A stretch of 64,000 nt of DNA. Source: Ustilaginoidea virens (lineage: Eukaryota > Ascomycota > Sordariomycetes > Hypocreales > Clavicipitaceae). Location of the stretch: NCBI RefSeq assembly GCF_000687475.1, contig NC_057316.1, forward strand, positions 5,952,001 to 6,016,000, written 5' to 3'. The translations under genes and the position numbers were made by a program. Shown here piece after piece: positions 34,144 through 45,297 of the stretch; the first letter of the stretch is position 1; each line of letters starts with the position of its first letter. Under the pieces are notes generated by a model that saw nothing but the letters and a program-made list of their open reading frames with translations, was not told where the DNA came from and ran no database searches.

Positions 34144-36673
34144 TCATGTACAGCCGAAAAACATGTCATCGCTGTTGGTGAACATGCTGACAGTGTCCTC
34201 AAAGTCGTCATCGAACTTGTTCATCAGGAGCATGCTTGGGTCCCGATCCAGGTGGACAAGTCCGTCATGCTGGCCGAATTGAAGGAGCAAATCATCTTGG
34301 TCGCCAAGAGCGATGGTTAGAGTTCCGCTCAAGTCAGACGAGCCCATCAAACCGCCGGTGGATGCTATGACTGCCAGGTCATTTGCGCCCGTGGCACTGC
34401 TAGCTTCCAGGTCGAAGAACTGTCCTGGTGGCGGCGACGATGACTGGGACAGCTCAGGAGGTGTGTTGTAGTGGCTGGCGACGCTCCTGGCGGGCGTGGC
34501 GGATTGAGGCGGTTGGCTGTCCGTCATGGCCTCGGGGGCTACAAAAGATTGCACGCTGACAACGGACGGTGATGGGGTGACATGGTGATGCTTCATGTCT
34601 CGGGGTGTCAAGGTGGGCATAGGGGCCGTTGACATTGACCCCATGCCGCGGGTTATGCTGCTGCTGGCCACCTCTAAATCCATCATGTCGTCCATCAAGT
34701 CGAATCCGTTGTCAGGGGAGTTGACTGCAGAGCTGTCGGAGTACCCGGAAAAAGACGAGAGGGAGCTTATCGACATGTTCTTCCTTCTCGTTCTTGCAGA
34801 CTTGTCTGTTCGGGTCTCCATATCTGGGCGGTTCTTCCTGGGTCGGCCACGCTTGACCACTTTGCGGACCACACCGTCAAAAGCGCCGATGCACATGCCT
34901 CGTTGACGATGTCTCGTCAGGGCGTCGTGGCGAGCAAAGCTGTTGCCACATTCGCAGGGATATGGCTTGACACCTGTATGAATCTTGGCGTGTCTCTTCA
35001 GGTCATGCTGGCGGACAAAGCACTTGAGACATGTTGGACACTGGTACTGTCTGTCATTGAGATGGGTCTGAACGTGGGACTTGATATTCTCCTTTCTCCC
35101 AAACTTCTTGCCGCACTCTTCAAACAGACAAGTCCACTTGCCGTCGGTAGCTTCAGGGCCGAGAATGTACTGCGAAATCTCTTCCAAAGTAACACCTGTG
35201 TCCGTACGAGCCTCGTCGATGTTAATGTCGGCGATGCTAGCAGCGCTGGCAATGCTGGCTACGGAGTCGGTGCGACGATGGAGAGAACCTGTGCGTGATG
35301 AAGCTGAAGAAGCGGATTTCAGGCTGGGGCGAAAGTCTCGTCCACCCTCAAATGCAGCACCGTCGAGTCGCCCAACGTTCTGCGGCTCGGGAGATGGGCG
35401 CCGAGAGAAATCTGATGCAGATTGACCGACGTCTGACTCGTACTTCAAAACATCGGGTGGATCCTCCAGCTCGGCGAATTCGTTCCGCAGAGCCTTCATG
35501 TTCATAAAGTCTGCGTCTTGCATTTGGAGGCTGTTGAAAGTCTTGCAGTTGGGTATCGTGCTAGTCTCAGGGGGGCTAGGCACCGGAGCCCACCCTTCGG
35601 TTTGCCGTCTCATTTCCGCAAAGGCGGATTGTGCGTTCTGCGCAGAGCGATTCTTGCGGTTTGGTCTGATGGTCTCCTCCATTGATTCATCAAACTCGTC
35701 AGAAAATCTCTCTGGACGTGTTCCCTGCTTGCCGGTGCGGTCATGCGGAGTGTCCAATGGAGTTGGGGGAAAACGGTCTTGTAAGGATGCGTTAGCGCAC
35801 ATCGACATCGGCAATCCCCTCTTTGCGCAGCACAGGTCGTGGGTTTGACATACCGTTTCCATTCTGGCTTGGAGGTGTTGTAGGTCTTTGAAAATCATCC
35901 ATGCTCATACTCTCAAACTTGCTCACACGATCCATGATGCCATCGCTAATTCGCTTCGAGTTGCGTCGAGAGGCAACATCACCTGCTGGCCAAGCCTGGC
36001 CAGTTGGGCCGTCGAAATTAGGAGTCGATAGAGCACTGTCGTTGGAGTAAGGATCAAAGTTCTTGCTCTCTGCCGCCATATTGTTGGCAAAGTTCTCCTG
36101 GTTTTTCTGCAACATCATGTTCCAATGCGCTCCATAGGGGAACGCGACGGGGATGCCGTCGAAACACGCTGCGTCAAAACGTTGTGTTTGAGGAGTGGCA
36201 TGCGGCGAGATCAAGAAGTTGTCACTGTCTGTTGATGCCATGGAGACATATTGCAGTTGATGGGGGCCCGGGCGTGCTTGAGTGCGTTGCTGCTGCGCTT
36301 CTCGCGAAACGGAATGCTGCGAGGTGATTGCTAATCCTGTGTTGTTAGTAGTCATTCTTACCTTGTCTAGTTCCAGCCGTGCTGTCTGTTCTGTCGTCGG
36401 TTGTCGTCTAGTGTCGAGGCTTAAGCCACGGCGATGGGCCACAGTTTGCCGTCTGCTGATGGCATTGGGCAGTTGTGAGATATTCATTCCTTCGAAGGCA
36501 GAGGGTGTGGAGTTTTGGCGGCGATGTTGCCTCTGCCTGGCCTGAATACTCGTCGGCGGATTGGACAGCATGTTTGTTCGCAAGTGAGTCCGGATGGTTG
36601 GAGTTGTCGTCGGTTGAAGTTGTCGTCGGGGAACCGGGGTTAGGTCCGAAACTGGCCGCTTCGTCAGCATCAT
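34144..36673 (-). CDS. C2H2 zinc-finger transcription factor, Swi5/Ace2 type
   Basis: This is a nuclear DNA-binding regulator. In budding yeast Swi5 and Ace2 drive M/G1 genes and daughter-cell separation; Ace2 homologues in moulds affect conidiation and cell wall. Exons are 36673-35854 and 35777-34144; the intron (35853-35778) has donor GTATGT, branch GCTAAC and acceptor ACAAG. The product is 817 aa. Three fingers occupy residues about 490-512 (CLFEEC...H...H), 518-540 (CPTC...H...H) and 546-569 (CEC...H...C). The basic AT-hook-like RGRPRK follows at about 583-588, as in Swi5/Ace2. The rest is low-complexity and Ser/Pro/Gln-rich, with several Ser/Thr-Pro sites suited to cyclin-dependent kinase control. 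ATG 36673 is the first in frame; ATG 36571 (MLSNPPTS) is an alternative nearer the usual family start. Confidence 0.87.
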
Positions 36674-38156
36674 ATCACGCACTCGTCGCTTCTTCTGAGG
36701 GAAAAGGGAGAGCGTACCTCACGCAGCGCAAGCACAGGGCGCCGGGCTAAAAGTTTGTAGTTGCGCTCAGTCGAGTGCGACTTTGGCAATTCCCTTGAAC
36801 GTTAGTTGGAGTGAGCCTTGTCCAGGCCTTTGGACAGTGTGGTGTCAACGATGCAAGCTGAGGCTACTCGAGATGGTTCTCCCGAAAGCCGGGTTTCTTG
36901 TGAGAAGTTGGTCTAGTCAGGTGGTCTGTTCAGAGCTTGAAACAGTCCCACGATGAGGTTTTGTAAAGTGGGCTCAGAAATGCAAGTATGAATGGACGAG
37001 GAGTGGTCGTTGGGAACTGTCGACCTGCGCTGACCCCAGCCATTGTTGACTCGGTTGCCAGCGCGGTCGCCACGGCAACGGCATCGGCCGCTTCTTCCAT
37101 CCCCGGATTCACCACCTAATTCCAGTCACCCCGGCGGCCCGTGGCCAAGAAATGTTCAGGTGTCGAAGTCGCAGACGGTGAACCGTTTCTTTTTTCTCTT
37201 TCAAGTAACCCTGGGCCCTAGACCCGATTCAAACGATGTCAGGTGGGATCGGACAACAGTAGTCTCAAAATTAGAAACCCTCTGGAGGGTATCAAGGGAT
37301 GAAAAGACGGCAGTCTTTTTTTTTCTTCTACAAAACTTGGGACAGTCGGAGAGAAAGTTGTTTACCTATCAGTGAATAAGCAAGTGAATTTTGTAACTCG
37401 AGGCATCAATTGTTATTTCCTGTTTGTGCCCAGGCATTATACCGCGGTCCACTGCACGAGGCGGCGAGCCGTCGAGTCGAGTCGCTTGAAAACTCCATGT
37501 CATTTTCAGGCCTGGGCTTCTCGGCGCATCAACAAGCCAAGTTCGCCGAGTTCTAACCAATCATGCCGCTGCCGTGGGTGGAAGAGGCAGCCGCTGTTGT
37601 TATCGACGTCAATCGAAATAGTCTGTCTGGGTGGGCTAAGAAATAAAAGTGCATCCATCAGTTGCATCGCAGCAGCGGTCAATCGTCGGGACGCATTCAA
37701 CATATCCAACCATGATCCACAGCAGCACAGGGGTCAATGCTCTGCAATTTAGGTACAGGCGATCCGTAGGTACGTGCCATGTCTCGTGAGACAGCGTGAC
37801 TGGGTCCGTAGTCGCCATGCACATGTACTCCGTACAGCATCACCTCTGAGCCCTAGCTCCAAAGTGCAAATCGAATGGGCCCCATCCGTTCTGCTATTGA
37901 GCCAATAGCGACGCTTCCTCCCCCCTATCCCTGTCTCCTCGACAACGTGATGTTAGCTCCGTATTCCCTCTACTTTCGTCCCGAACCACCGACACACACA
38001 GACCATAGACACTGCAGTTCTTCTCTCGCCCTCCGGTCGCCTTTGCGTCTGGCTTCTGCATCACATTGACCATCGAGTGTGCTCTGAGCCCATCCACTAC
38101 CTTTTCCCCTCTTGCCCTTATCACGAAGGAGGCACCGTCAACCACAACCGTCGACC
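36674..38156. other. Divergent promoter region between the Swi5/Ace2-type and CBS-PB1 genes
   Basis: These 1,483 bp are shared by two divergent genes. I see no supported gene. Pyrimidine-rich stretches just upstream of the CBS-PB1 start (37,910-38,155) resemble fungal promoters and leaders. A copy of TACTCCGTAC lies at 37826-37835. Confidence 0.55.
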
Positions 38157-40343
38157 ATGTCCGGCAACACTATGAGGGGTGCACCCAACCGCAATCAGGG
38201 GAGGGGAAGCATTCCCTTCGCCAGTAGTCCGACAAACTCAAATATCCCTCGCCCTGTTCTCGATAGCCAGCCTAGTGAGGCGAGCTCATCCGTCAGTGCT
38301 AGCCGGCAAAAGCAATCCAAGCGTGATGAGGTATGTAAGCTTGCTGCAGGGATGGATTAGTTAGGACGATGCTTCTGCTACATTATTCTCACTATTAGCA
38401 CAAGTACGACGAATTGCTAATCCGACTGACTGCAGGCTATCCGTCGGAAGTTGGAGAACGATCTTTCCAAGAAGAAGCATTTGACGAATCGCGCAAGGCA
38501 CTCTCGCAAAGCCCCTCCCGGTACCGTTCTAGCCTTGAAGCCCAGCCCTGCTCTGCAGATTAAACCAAGCACCACTGTGTCGGAGGCCGCTCAACTCATG
38601 GCAGCGAAACGAGAAGACTGCGTCTTGGTCACTGACGATGACGAGCGCATTGCTGGCATCTTCACAGCCAAGGATCTGGCCTTCCGAGTGGTTGGAGCTG
38701 GGCAAAAGGCAGCCAACGTGACTATTGCCGAGATCATGACCAAGAATCCTCTCTGTGCCCGCACCGACACCAGCGCAACCGATGCTCTGGACTTGATGGT
38801 CCGCAAAGGTTTCCGTCACTTGCCAGTAATGGACGAAAACCAGGACATTTCGGGAGTTCTGGACATTACCAAGTGCTTTTACGATGCCATGGAGAAGCTT
38901 GAACGTGCCTACTCATCCTCCAGGAAGCTCTATGATGCCCTGGAGGGCGTTCATTCGGAACTCGGTTCTACGCAACCGCAGCAGATTATTCAATACGTTG
39001 AGGCTCTGCGATCAAAAATGTCGGGACCGACACTAGAGTCTGTCTTGAACGGCATCCCACCTACTACCGTCAGTGTCAGGACTTCGGTCAAGGAGGCTGC
39101 TGCCATGATGAAGGAGAACCATACCACGGCCGTTTTGGTGCAGGATGGAGGTGCTATCACTGGTATCTTTACCAGCAAGGACGTCGTGCTGCGTGTCATT
39201 GCCCCTGGTCTAGATCCGGCCAACTGCAGCGTTGTTCGCGTCATGACACCTCACCCTGATTTTGCCCCGATGGACATGACTATTCAAGCTGCTCTTCGCA
39301 AGATGCATGGTGAGTGGAAGCGTCCCTTAACCTCTCAACTTTGCATAAATTCCGGTAGCTGATGTGACTAAACCTTAGACGGCCATTACCTCAACCTGCC
39401 CGTTATGAACGCCGAGGGGGAGATTGTTGGCATGGTTGATGTTCTCAAGCTAACTTATGCCACTCTTGAGCAAATCAACTCCATGTCTAGTGGAGATGGC
39501 GAAGGCCCGGCTTGGAACAAATTCTGGCTCTCGATGGATCACGAAACCGAATCGATCATGTCCGGTGATGGAAGTCATAGTCATCACCACACCAATCTTG
39601 GATCTCGCATGATGTCTCCGGACGTATCAAGGGATCGACTTGGAGACAGTGTTGCTCCTGGGGACTCTGCTTCTCACGTTGGGGCCGAATCACCCTCACG
39701 CTCAGTTTCTCACGACGTTCCTGAACAGAATCCTGCCCATGTTCCGTTTGCCTTCAAGTTCAAGGCGCCTTCGGGCAGGGTCCACCGCGTCCAGGTTGTG
39801 GCATCCCAAGGCATGGAGTCGCTCGTCACCGCTGTAGCTGGAAAGCTGGGCAACGAGGTTGATACGATTGGAGGCGTTCCAGTTGTGGAGGATGGAAAGA
39901 TGGCTGGCGCGGGGTTCGCTTTGAGCTACATGGATGACGAGGGAGACACCGTGTCCATCACAACGAACAATGATCTGCTCGAGGCGATCCTGCTCGCCCG
40001 CCAGGGCCGACGTGACAAGGTCGATCTCTTTGTGCATGATCCAGAGAAACCCCCTGTCGCGACTCCCGCACCCGCCGAAAACTCCGCCATCCCTACGCCG
40101 CCCACCTCTACCGCCTCGGGTCTCCGTGAGCGCCGACGAGGACATGAAGTCGAGGACGACGAGGATGACGATGAGGTTGAGGACGATGCTCACATTCGTC
40201 GCTCAAGAAAGACTAGAACCGCCCCAGCCCAAGAACAAATCATTGCAGGAGTGCCAAACGATTTGTTGCTTCCCGGCGCCATTGTGACGCTTGCCGTGGT
40301 TATTGTCGGTGTTTTTGCTATTACGAGGGCGAGCAGCCGGTAG
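38157..40343 (+). CDS. CBS and PB1 domain protein, tail-anchored
   Basis: This is a 670-aa protein with a chain of CBS domains, modules that bind adenine nucleotides and regulate partners, followed by a PB1 interaction domain. Exons are 38157-38330, 38436-39309 and 39379-40343, with donors GTATGT and GTGAGT. CBS repeats span about residues 90-215 (first pair) and 250-375 (second pair). Typical segments are AAQLMAAKREDCVLV, GIFTAKDLAFRV, KGFRHLPVMD, GIFTSKDVVLRV and HYLNLPVMNAEG. PB1 is at about 473-569, with the acidic motif YMDDEGDTVSITTNNDLLEAI. An acidic stretch follows. The last 25 residues hold a hydrophobic segment, LLLPGAIVTLAVVIVGVFAI, then RASSR. This fits a tail anchor with the bulk in the cytosol. 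The family is conserved in fungi; the ligand here is unknown. Confidence 0.9.
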
Positions 40344-40744
40344 TTATTGGGATAGCAGAAAGCTTGTACTTATAACGAAATGACGAAGTCGACACCGCGC
40401 AACTGTAAGAATAAATACAGCAAACTTGCATATTGGTAGATATCTGGCGTTTCTCACACCTTTAGCTTCTGAGAAATAATTGCATTCGATGGAAAATTGG
40501 CATTCAAAGTAGCTCTTAAACCCTCCGTCATTCGTAGTAGGTAGTCCGTACTCTCAGTACTCCGTACAATTTCACGAGGGGGAGGCTGACCCACCACAGT
40601 CAGCCCGAATCCACCGAGCCACGGCGGGTCGGAAAAATCGCAGCCCCGAATATTTGATTCTCCTGTTGTATCAAGGCAATCCCAATTTTGCTGGAAGATA
40701 GATTAAGCAATTCGAGACCGGGCTTTCAGCTACGCGACATCGCC
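40344..40744. other. Intergenic region between the CBS-PB1 gene and mitochondrial uS2m
   Basis: AATAAA at 40410-40415 suits the polyadenylation signal of the CBS-PB1 gene. An inverted pair around AGTCCGTACT and AGTACTCCGTAC lies at 40543-40567. No gene is seen. Confidence 0.55.
40543..40567 (+). repeat. TACTCCGTAC-type intergenic motif
   Basis: Two imperfect copies of GTAC(T)CCGTAC-like sequence lie seven bases apart. This is the same core as the heptamer array at 27991-28010 (opposite strand) and the single copy at 37825-37835. Confidence 0.5.
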
Positions 40745-42330
40745 ATGATATCGAGAAAGGCCGCTGTGCGGCATGGTAAGTCTCCTATCGTATTCGACAG
40801 TTTGTGTGCCCAAGCTTACGCAGCTAGTAGGCTGCACAATAGCTCCGTCCGTATCAAAGTGCGTAGTCCAACGACTTTTGTCAACCAACGTCCCGATGGA
40901 AGCCAATACGGACGCGGGCTACAATGCAAACGTATCGTGGCGATCACCTCAGCTGCCAACCATCCAAGCAAAAGGTTTCTCTGCCGCGTCATCCAAGAAG
41001 AGAAAGCAGAAAATGGTACAAGAGGTCATTATGAGCCTGGGCTCCAACTCGGCCCAGGCGCATCAAGGAGCCGCCTGGACAAAGCCGCACGAATTCGGGG
41101 TATCGGGGACCGTTTTGACTCCGGCGGAACAGTATGCAGAGTTCCAACGTATCCAGAAGAAGACTCGGAGTTTGGGATCGAAGCTGGAGCGACGTTATGT
41201 CCCTGAGGATTTAATACGGAATCCTCCGGGACCCGAGGACTTGTCACTGGAGCTGCTAATGGCATCACAAGCACACATGGGACATAACGCATCGCTATGG
41301 AACCCGGCCAATTCTCGATATATTTATGGTGTACGCCAAGGAATACACATCATCTCTCTCGAGACCATCGCCGCTCACCTGCGACGGGCCGCTCGTGTGG
41401 TAGAAGAAGTCTCTTACCGTGGGGGCGTAATTCTTTTCGCAGGGACTCGAAAGGGGCAAATGGAGATAGTCACCAAAGCTGCCGAAATGGCTGGTGCTTG
41501 CCATCTCTTTACCAAGTGGACTCCGGGAGCAATCACGAACCGGGACGTTATTCTGAAGACTCAGGCGACCAAAGTCATCGATCAATTGGATAGCGAGCTG
41601 GATGGCTTCGATCTGTACAAGGGCTTGGCAAGACCACTACTGCCCGACTTGGTTGTATGCCTGAATCCTCTAGAGAATTACACCATGCTCTACGAGTGTG
41701 GCTTAAAGAATATTCCCACCATTGGTGTCATTGACACCAATGCGGACCCGTCCTGGGTCACATACACCATCCCGGCAAATGATGACAGGTATGCTCGCAG
41801 AAATAACTTTGCCTGAGCATGGTGGAGACACTGTTGTAATACTGATTTCGACGCGTTCTAGTTTGCGCGCCATGGCTGTCGTCGCTGGCGTTTTGGGCCG
41901 AGCGGGTCAGAAGGGTAAAGAGCGCCGTCTGCGGGATGCCTCCAGAGGTAAAGTCTCTTGGCGAACCTCGCCAGAACTGACGCGGCACATGAAGAAGGAG
42001 ATTCAGGCTGCTGTTCTGAAACGGAAAGAAGTAATGGGAAGAATGCAGACGAACGTGGAGGGCTTCACAGAAGACGAGAAGAAGCTCATGAGGTTGCGGA
42101 ATCACGAGGTCGATTTGCAAGTCAGCGAAGATGAAATGGTGAGTATGATGGGCGAGATGGCGTTGGACAATGGCAAGGATATCACTGGCAAGACAGCGGC
42201 TCCGCCGGCCAGCTCCGCGAAGCAGCCAGAACGCCTGGAGTCGCAAGATGCGGATGTCGGGACGCAGCTTCGGCAATTAGCGCAGCAAGAAGGAGACGTC
42301 GAGCCTTCTGTGACTGGAGACAAAGCATGA
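40745..42330 (+). CDS. Mitochondrial small-subunit ribosomal protein uS2m (MRP4/RpsB family)
   Basis: This is a nucleus-encoded mitoribosome protein related to bacterial S2. Exons are 40745-40775, 40831-41788 and 41862-42330; donors are GTAAGT and GTATGC. The second acceptor could also be three bases earlier (exon 2 from 40828), adding one Val. The product is 485 aa. The N-terminus MISRKAAVRHG... is basic with Ser, lacks acidic residues, and suits a mitochondrial presequence. The uS2 core runs from about residue 130 to 345, with LLMASQAHMGHNASLWNP, VEEVSYRGGVILFAGT, MAGACHLFTKWTPGAITN, LPDLVVCLNPLE and PTIGVIDTNADPSWVTYTIP, then SLRAMAVVAGVL. The C-terminal 120 residues form a charged fungal extension. 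Neighbours suggest no operon; the first exon of 31 nt codes mainly presequence. Confidence 0.92.
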
Positions 42331-43515
42331 GTAGAAGGCTTTGCTTGCACCTGAAAAGGTGTGGTGGGTGTGGTGTGTGTGGTGTTGGGCGTGTACAATA
42401 ACAGCAAGACTATCTCGTGCGGGGAAAGTATCTGCATGATGCATGTCATTGGGAGCCGTAAGCAGCTTGTTTCGAATTGATATATTTCCTGGGAAATCGT
42501 GTTAAATCGATCGTAGTCTCGCAAATCACAGTGGAGTTTAGGCCAAGCATCAATGCCTGCCTGTCCGTCCGGCTGGCTGCCACCTGGCACCGACCGCCGG
42601 GGGTCGCGGGCAAAGCAAGGAACTGACTGGCCGGATAAACCATTGATGCTACCGCACCCCACACCAGCTTGCATGCAACCAGACCCGGATTCCACACATG
42701 CAACTAGCGGGGGCCTCGAGCGGGCTTGCCAACTTCCACCAAGCAGTCGACCTCACGACGAACGTTTCAGCACGGCCAGACCCGTTGTTCCACAGAAAAC
42801 AAAGGCCCTGTTTGCCGGGGGGGTGGTGGAACGCACTTCACATTCCGCTCGCGGGCTGCGACAACCCGGCCCGGGTTCCTGCAGAGCGGTGCATGTTTTT
42901 CTCTGGCGTCAGCCACTTACGGCCTGTCGGTTCTTGCAGCAAAGTCGACCGCGATCCTGGCTGAGGCCACGTGCATGCTGGATGTGGATGGCCATTGCTC
43001 GCATCGGGTCACACAAGGAGGAAAATACAGCACAAACCAAACCGTGAGCAGAAGGCCTGTTGCGTGGAAATTTCCCGGCGATATACCTGATGCCTAAGCC
43101 TCAGATTTCTTGAACACCTCGGCCAACTCGTCTGCGGGGGGGGGAGGGGAAAAAGTTTTTTTTAAAAAAAGGGAAACGAAAAGAGAAGAGAAGAGCCTGC
43201 GAAGTTTGAGCAAGGTCGACTGCTGCAGTGGGGGAAACGACCAAAAAAAAAAGCCTGCAAGCTAAGCTATGGCATTCGTTTCTGATCATGCGAGAGGAAT
43301 CTAGCATCTCTCGTCAAGCAAACATCGCAGTATCACGGAGGAAAAGTCAAGACCGAGGCTGGCGCGTTGCTCCACAACAGCCAGCATTTTCATTGCCTAC
43401 TCAGCAAGCCAATCACCCAGCCAATCACCCAGCAAGAGGAGTAGGAAAAGAAGAAGCCGGGGAGAGTGGAGGGACGCATTAAAGCAAGAGACCAGGAAGG
43501 AGAGAAGAAGACGAC
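42331..43515. other. Intergenic region between mitochondrial uS2m and the Spt10-like gene
   Basis: No gene is supported in these 1,185 bp. A GTGGTGTG-rich patch lies at 42,360-42,385. Homopolymer runs (G, T and A) lie at 43,135-43,170, and an A-run at 43,242-43,251. Purine-rich sequence leads into the Spt10-like start, with a direct repeat of CAATCACCCAGC at about 43,409-43,435. The last stretch may be the leader of that gene. Confidence 0.5.
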
Positions 43516-45297
43516 ATGCCGGCCGTCATGGACGACCCGACCAGCCCCACCATCCACCGGGTGTCCGGCCAGCCTCCCTTCCCGGACCCAAGCAGTCCCG
43601 GACTCCCTGCCGATATTGTGCCCTGTCAAGTGACCTTGCGAGATCGCCAGACGGTGGCCACCATTGTTCCCTTTGCGTCGAGGCATCAATTACCCAGGTC
43701 GCTGCTGGTCTACCTCTGCGACCAGCTGAACCGGGAAATTGAAGGCGGCGACACGTATCCCATGACGGACCCTTTTACCGTCGACGGGTTCGCCGATTAC
43801 TGGTTTCAGACGTTTGCGGCCGTCATGCTTTTGGGCAACATTGGCAGTGTCGACGACGTGGTCGACTACAAGGACTGGGCCAAGGAGTGCCTGGGCAGCT
43901 TCTTCATCAAGCCAAACTATCCGGGACGGAGCAGCCACATATGCAACGCCAGCTTCATCACCACGGATGCCTCTCGCAACCGCGGCGTGGGCCGTCTCAT
44001 GGGCGAAGCCTACATCGACTGGGCACCCCGGCTGGGTTACACCTACAGCGTGTTTAATCTGGTCTACGAGACCAACGTGGCCTCGTGCCGCATCTGGGAC
44101 GCCCTGGGCTTCAAGAGGATCGGCCGGATCAAAGCCTGCGGGAACCTGCGCAGCCATCCGGACAGGTTGATTGACGCCATCATCTACGGCCGGGACCTGG
44201 CGCCCGGCGAGAGCGAAGAGCTGGTCAGCGAAGAGCGCTTCGACAAGATCCGGTTCTACCTCAAGTACGGCAAATACCCCAGCGACGCAGGCCGTGCCGA
44301 GAAGAGCAGGCTGCGCAGCGCCGCGATTCACTACAAGCTCCTCGAGGGAGACAAGCTGATGTTCAAGGACAAGGAGGTCATCTCCGACCCTGCGCGACAG
44401 TACGAAATCGCAAGGAACGTGCACGCCTGCACCCACGGGGGCATCAACAAGACGACTGCCACCATTGCGGAAAAGTACCACTGGAGCCGCATCAAGGAGA
44501 CCGTCAGCGACGTCATCCGCGCCTGCGTCGACTGCAAGGAGCTGGGCAAGACGACGCCCACCTCCGGAGGTGGCAGAAAGACCGTGTCGGCCAGCACGCC
44601 CACCAACGCCTCGTCCGCTCCGCCGGCGCTCGTCGGCGCCGCCAGCAGCAGCACGCCCACCGACCAGCATCAAGCCGCCGCCGCGTCTCCTTCACACCAA
44701 CAACCCTCCCCGGACGGCAGCGACATGAGTGCCAGACGGCGCGTCTTGTCTCTCGAGCCCAGCCACGCCGGTCTCATCGCCGCCTTACCCCGACCCGACG
44801 CCGCTTCGAGCCCGAGCCCGTACGCCAACCCGAGCGACATATCCGTGCTGCCGCCTTCGCACGCTGGCCAGACGTCCAGCCACCTCCTGGGCGATTCCCG
44901 CGCCCGCCACCACGACCCCATGCTCCACGGCCAGCCGAGCGCTCACGACTCCGTCTACCCCATCGACCCCCAAATAATCAGTCACCACGACCATCATCAC
45001 CACCACCACCACCACCAACACCACCACCCAACCCAGCAGGACGACCTGCACTTCGACCACTACCACCCCCATGCCGACTTTCAGGCCCTCTTGAACGCAA
45101 CCGAGGACGTCGTCCCCCACCAAGACGCGGATTCTCCCGAGGACGCGGCTGCGGCAGCAGAGGCGGCTGCAGCTGTCGATAGAGATCTAGAGATGCTGAT
45201 TGAGCATGACCACGTGGATGACCACGACAGCGGAATGCAGGATCTGGACGAAGGGGACAGGAGTGTCGAGCATTGCATGGTAGTCTTGTTGGATTAA
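43516..45297 (+). CDS. Spt10-like GNAT acetyltransferase with integrase-type H2C2 zinc finger
   Basis: This is an intronless 593-aa protein. The N-terminal GNAT fold (about residues 35-225) carries the acetyl-CoA loop RNRGVGRLMGEAY and the following NLVYETNVASCRIWDALGFK segment. At about 303-342 lies a zinc site with HACTH and CVDC spaced as HHCC, the H2C2 type found at the N-terminus of retroviral and Ty integrases. Yeast Spt10 has the same pairing: its GNAT domain is fused to a DNA-binding zinc finger resembling foamy-virus integrase, and it activates core histone genes. The C-terminal 240 residues are low complexity: Ala/Pro/Ser-rich, a His-rich run at about 493-512, then Ala/Asp/Glu-rich. 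Start and stop are unambiguous. Histone-gene control in this fungus is inferred from the yeast homologue. Confidence 0.82.
   Translation: MPAVMDDPTSPTIHRVSGQPPFPDPSSPGLPADIVPCQVTLRDRQTVATIVPFASRHQLPRSLLVYLCDQLNREIEGGDTYPMTDPFTVDGFADYWFQTFAAVMLLGNIGSVDDVVDYKDWAKECLGSFFIKPNYPGRSSHICNASFITTDASRNRGVGRLMGEAYIDWAPRLGYTYSVFNLVYETNVASCRIWDALGFKRIGRIKACGNLRSHPDRLIDAIIYGRDLAPGESEELVSEERFDKIRFYLKYGKYPSDAGRAEKSRLRSAAIHYKLLEGDKLMFKDKEVISDPARQYEIARNVHACTHGGINKTTATIAEKYHWSRIKETVSDVIRACVDCKELGKTTPTSGGGRKTVSASTPTNASSAPPALVGAASSSTPTDQHQAAAASPSHQQPSPDGSDMSARRRVLSLEPSHAGLIAALPRPDAASSPSPYANPSDISVLPPSHAGQTSSHLLGDSRARHHDPMLHGQPSAHDSVYPIDPQIISHHDHHHHHHHHQHHHPTQQDDLHFDHYHPHADFQALLNATEDVVPHQDADSPEDAAAAAEAAAAVDRDLEMLIEHDHVDDHDSGMQDLDEGDRSVEHCMVVLLD
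44986..45040 (+). repeat. CAC/CAT-rich tract coding a polyhistidine run
   Basis: Near-continuous CAC and CAT codons in the Spt10-like gene give about 15 histidines broken by Asp and Gln. It may bind metal or simply be a trinucleotide expansion. Confidence 0.7.

Noticed and set aside
43690..44673. A 327-codon minus-strand open frame
   Set aside because: It is antisense to the GNAT and zinc-finger part of the Spt10-like gene, in GC-rich DNA where antisense frames stay open by codon bias.
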